Source of the DNA: Clostridiales bacterium
GTDB lineage: Bacteria > Bacillota > Clostridia > Oscillospirales > Oscillospiraceae
Assembly (NCBI GenBank): GCA_020861055.1
Contig: JAJBTD010000097.1
Coordinates: 1-7,428, forward strand
Direction: 5' to 3'
DNA: 7,428 nt
Position 1 is the first letter of the stretch. Each line of letters opens with the position of its first letter. Below the pieces are notes generated by a model. The model made no database searches. It was not told the DNA's origin and saw nothing but the letters and a program-made list of their open reading frames with translations. A program made the position numbers and the translations under genes. Below are positions 5,457 to 7,428 of this stretch, in pieces.

Positions 5457-6686
5457 ATGACACTGTACGAAGAACTGACAGCCCGGGGCCTGATCGCTCA
5501 GGTGACCGACGAGGAAAAAGTCAAGGAGATGATCAACAACGGCAAGGCCACCTTCTATATCGGCTTTGACCCCACGGCGGACTCTCTCCATGTGGGCCAC
5601 TTTATGGCCCTGAGTCTGATGCGCCGGATGCAGAAGCACGGCAACCGTCCTATCGCTCTGCTGGGCGGGGGCACTGCTATGGTGGGCGACCCCTCCGGCA
5701 AGAGCGATATGCGGAAGATGATGACGCCGGAAACCATCCAGTACAACGCCGACTGCTTCAAGAAGCAGATGAGCCGGTTCATCGACTTCTCTGACGGCAA
5801 GGCCCTGATGGTCAACAATGCGGACTGGCTGCTGAAGCTGAACTATGTGGACCTGCTCCGGGAGGTGGGTGCCTGCTTCTCGGTGAACAACATGCTCCGG
5901 GCGGAGTGCTACAAGCAGCGGATGGAGAAGGGCTTGAGCTTTTTGGAGTTCAACTACATGATCATGCAGTCCTATGACTTCTACCATCTCTACCAGGAGT
6001 ACGGCTGCAATTTCCAGTTTGGCGGCGACGACCAGTGGTCCAATATGCTGGGTGGCCGGGAGCTGATCCGCCGCAAGCTGGGCAAGGAGGATGCAGAGGC
6101 CATGACCATCACCCTGCTGCTCAACAGCGAGGGACAGAAGATGGGCAAGACCGTCTCCGGCGCGGTCTGGCTGGACCCGAACAAGACATCTCCCTACGAT
6201 TTCTACCAGTACTGGCGCAACGTGGACGACGCCGACGTAATCAAGTGCCTGAAAATGCTCACCGAGGTGCCTCTGGAGGAGATTGCCGAGATGGAGACCT
6301 GGGAGGGCAGTCAGCTCAACCGGGCCAAGGAGGTCCTGGCCTACGAGCTGACCGCCCTAGTCCACGGCGAGGACGAGGCGAAGAAGGCCCAGGGCACCGC
6401 AAGGGCCCTGTTTGGCGGCGCAGGGGCCTCCGACCATATGCCGGAGACAGTGGTGTCCGCCGACGACCTGACCGACGGAAGCATCTCCCTTATCCGGCTG
6501 CTGACCCTGTCCGGCCTGGCCTCCTCCAATGGCGACGCCCGGCGGGCAATCACCAAGGACAAGTGCATCAGCGTAGGGGATGAGAAGGTGCTGGATGCCG
6601 CCGCCTCCTACACAGCCGAGCAGCTCTCTGGACAGGGTTTGGTGCTAAAAAAAGGCAAAAAAGTGTACCATAGAGTGCATTTATAA
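5457..6686 (+). CDS. tyrS: Tyrosyl-tRNA synthetase
   Basis: Charges tRNA-Tyr with tyrosine using ATP; cytoplasmic class Ic synthetase of 409 residues, normal for the family. The HIGH-type signature is H45-V-G-H48 in FDPTADSLHVGH. Tyrosine-site segments LEFNYMIMQSYDFYHLY (163-179) and FGGDDQWSN (188-196) follow. The KMSKS-type loop is KMGKT (228-232) before VSGAVWLD, a variant typical of the TyrS clade (E. coli-like KFGKT) rather than TyrZ. A C-terminal S4 RNA-binding domain begins near 343 (ISLIRLLTLSGLASSNGDARRAI), with the closing VLKKGKKVYHRV. Transcribed alone from the promoter at 5115-5143 and controlled by the tyrosine T-box. It ends just before a strong stem-loop terminator. Nothing appears broken. 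Confidence 0.97.
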   Translation: MTLYEELTARGLIAQVTDEEKVKEMINNGKATFYIGFDPTADSLHVGHFMALSLMRRMQKHGNRPIALLGGGTAMVGDPSGKSDMRKMMTPETIQYNADCFKKQMSRFIDFSDGKALMVNNADWLLKLNYVDLLREVGACFSVNNMLRAECYKQRMEKGLSFLEFNYMIMQSYDFYHLYQEYGCNFQFGGDDQWSNMLGGRELIRRKLGKEDAEAMTITLLLNSEGQKMGKTVSGAVWLDPNKTSPYDFYQYWRNVDDADVIKCLKMLTEVPLEEIAEMETWEGSQLNRAKEVLAYELTALVHGEDEAKKAQGTARALFGGAGASDHMPETVVSADDLTDGSISLIRLLTLSGLASSNGDARRAITKDKCISVGDEKVLDAAASYTAEQLSGQGLVLKKGKKVYHRVHL

Positions 6687-6720
6687 GCATTTTATTTTGT
6701 TTTATCATATAAAAATCATA

Positions 6721-6760
6721 AAAGTCAGGGTCAGGTGTTGCCTGGCCCTGACTTTATTTT
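6721..6760. terminator. Bidirectional intrinsic terminator between tyrS and the recombinase gene
   Basis: A 15-bp stem, 6721-6735 with 6741-6755 (one G-T wobble), encloses the 5-base loop TGTTG. On the plus strand TTT-A-TTTT (6753-6760) completes a terminator for tyrS. On the minus strand the stem is followed by TTTATGATTTTTATATG, a usable U-rich tail for the recombinase. The recombinase stop (TAA, complement of 6754-6756) lies at the foot of the stem. Confidence 0.9.
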
Positions 6761-7428
6761 GAACGATGCTGGTTCTCCTTGAGATGGGCCAGGGGGTTCA
6801 TCTCTGCGGCGTCCGCCAGGTTTTCGTTGCTGACGTGGGTGTAAATTTGGGTGGTGTTCAGGTGGTCGTGGCCCAAAACCTCCTGTAAGGTGCGGACATC
6901 CACGCCGTTCTGGAGCATCAACGTCGCGGCGGTGTGGCGGAGCTTGTGGGCGGAATACAGGCTGGGATCCAGTCCGGCGGCGGCCAGAGCGTTTTTGATC
7001 ATTAAATGAACGGCACTTTTAGAAATGCGTTTTCTCTGATTGCTGACAAACAGAGCGTCCGGGTCGATCAGGGTCATGCCGTTTCTGACCACCAAATAGT
7101 TCTCCAAAGCGTCCACACAGCTGTCATTTAAGTACAAAATCCGCTCTTTATTGCCTTTGCCCAGCACACGGACGGTGTTGCCCTGGATGCTGGACAGGTT
7201 CAGGTTCACCAGCTCGGAGATTCGCAGCCCGCAGTTCAGGAAGAACACCAAAATGCAGTAGTCCCGCTCCTGATTTTTGCCCTGGACCGAGTTGAGCAGC
7301 CGGACGGATTCCTCCAGGGTCAGGTATCTGGGCAGAGATTTTCGGATCTTCGGCGAGTCCAGATCCTGGACGGGATTTTCCTCCAGCTTGTGGGTCTTGA
7401 CGGTCAGGTATTTGAACAGTGAACGGAG
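6754..7428 (-). CDS. Tyrosine recombinase/integrase, C-terminal 224 residues (5' end outside window)
   Basis: DNA-breaking and rejoining enzyme of the phage integrase/XerCD family. The frame is open to the window edge, so the true start is outside; the GTG at 7251 is internal. Numbering from 7428: the end of the N-terminal core-binding domain (LRSLFKYL), then SLPRYLTLEE opening the catalytic domain. The catalytic set is complete: R69 in CGLRISEL, the beta-hairpin lysine in GKGNKER (91-96), H161-x-x-R164 in HKLRHTAATLM, H187 in LGHDH, and nucleophile Y196 in IYTHVS. A short tail (MNPLAHLKENQHRSK) follows. A XerC/D-size protein of about 300-330 residues would need some 80-100 more. The close similarity to XerC/D motifs and lack of mobile-element genes beside it suggest a resident recombinase, but an element integrase is possible because its other flank is unseen. 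Confidence 0.92.
   Translation of the reverse strand, partial: LRSLFKYLTVKTHKLEENPVQDLDSPKIRKSLPRYLTLEESVRLLNSVQGKNQERDYCILVFFLNCGLRISELVNLNLSSIQGNTVRVLGKGNKERILYLNDSCVDALENYLVVRNGMTLIDPDALFVSNQRKRISKSAVHLMIKNALAAAGLDPSLYSAHKLRHTAATLMLQNGVDVRTLQEVLGHDHLNTTQIYTHVSNENLADAAEMNPLAHLKENQHRSK

Noticed and set aside
5192..5987. Minus-strand open frames (80 and 238 codons) across the T-box and start of tyrS
   Set aside because: They are antisense to a structured RNA and a clear synthetase gene, with no domain or ribosome-site support.

Overview
The window looks like a chromosomal, mostly housekeeping segment of a spore-forming or formerly spore-forming gut Firmicute with GC-rich codon third positions. 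The Oscillospiraceae (Flavonifractor/Pseudoflavonifractor/Lawsonibacter type) fit best. The grounds are a tyrosine T-box leader, strong GGAGG ribosome sites, sigma-A promoters with extended -10 boxes, a PepSY protein, and an nnrD-lipoprotein-alr gene cluster. The genus is an inference; no rRNA or marker gene is present to fix it.

Layout. (1) 2-241, plus strand: C-terminal end of a PepSY-domain protein, cut by the window edge. (2) 250-2900, minus strand: an operon read right to left as nnrD (NAD(P)H-hydrate dehydratase), a 198-residue GerS/YdcC-like lipoprotein, and alr (alanine racemase). It has a clear promoter at 2932-2960. (3) 2901-3182: a hairpin-rich intergenic stretch with three copies of TGGWTGGACA and a second long inverted repeat just after the pgm stop. 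(4) 3183-4913, minus strand: a phospho-sugar mutase of the PgcA type (576 residues), with its own promoter and a structured leader of about 80 nt. (5) 4914-5456: divergent control region with the pgm promoter, two 25-bp tandem repeats, the tyrS promoter and a complete tyrosine-specific T-box with terminator/antiterminator. (6) 5457-6686, plus strand: tyrS. (7) 6721-6760: a strong stem serving both tyrS and the convergent gene. (8) 6754-7428, minus strand: C-terminal 224 residues of a tyrosine recombinase whose start lies outside the window.

How the genes work together. NnrD repairs hydrated NAD(P)H. Alr makes D-alanine for peptidoglycan. The lipoprotein between them resembles GerS/YdcC proteins, which sit next to alanine racemase genes in other Firmicutes and, in Clostridioides difficile, act in spore cortex modification and germination. 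The mutase supplies glucose-1-phosphate for envelope sugars. tyrS is controlled by uncharged tRNA-Tyr through the T-box. I see no wholly new system; the less explained parts are the repeats and hairpins in the two intergenic regions.
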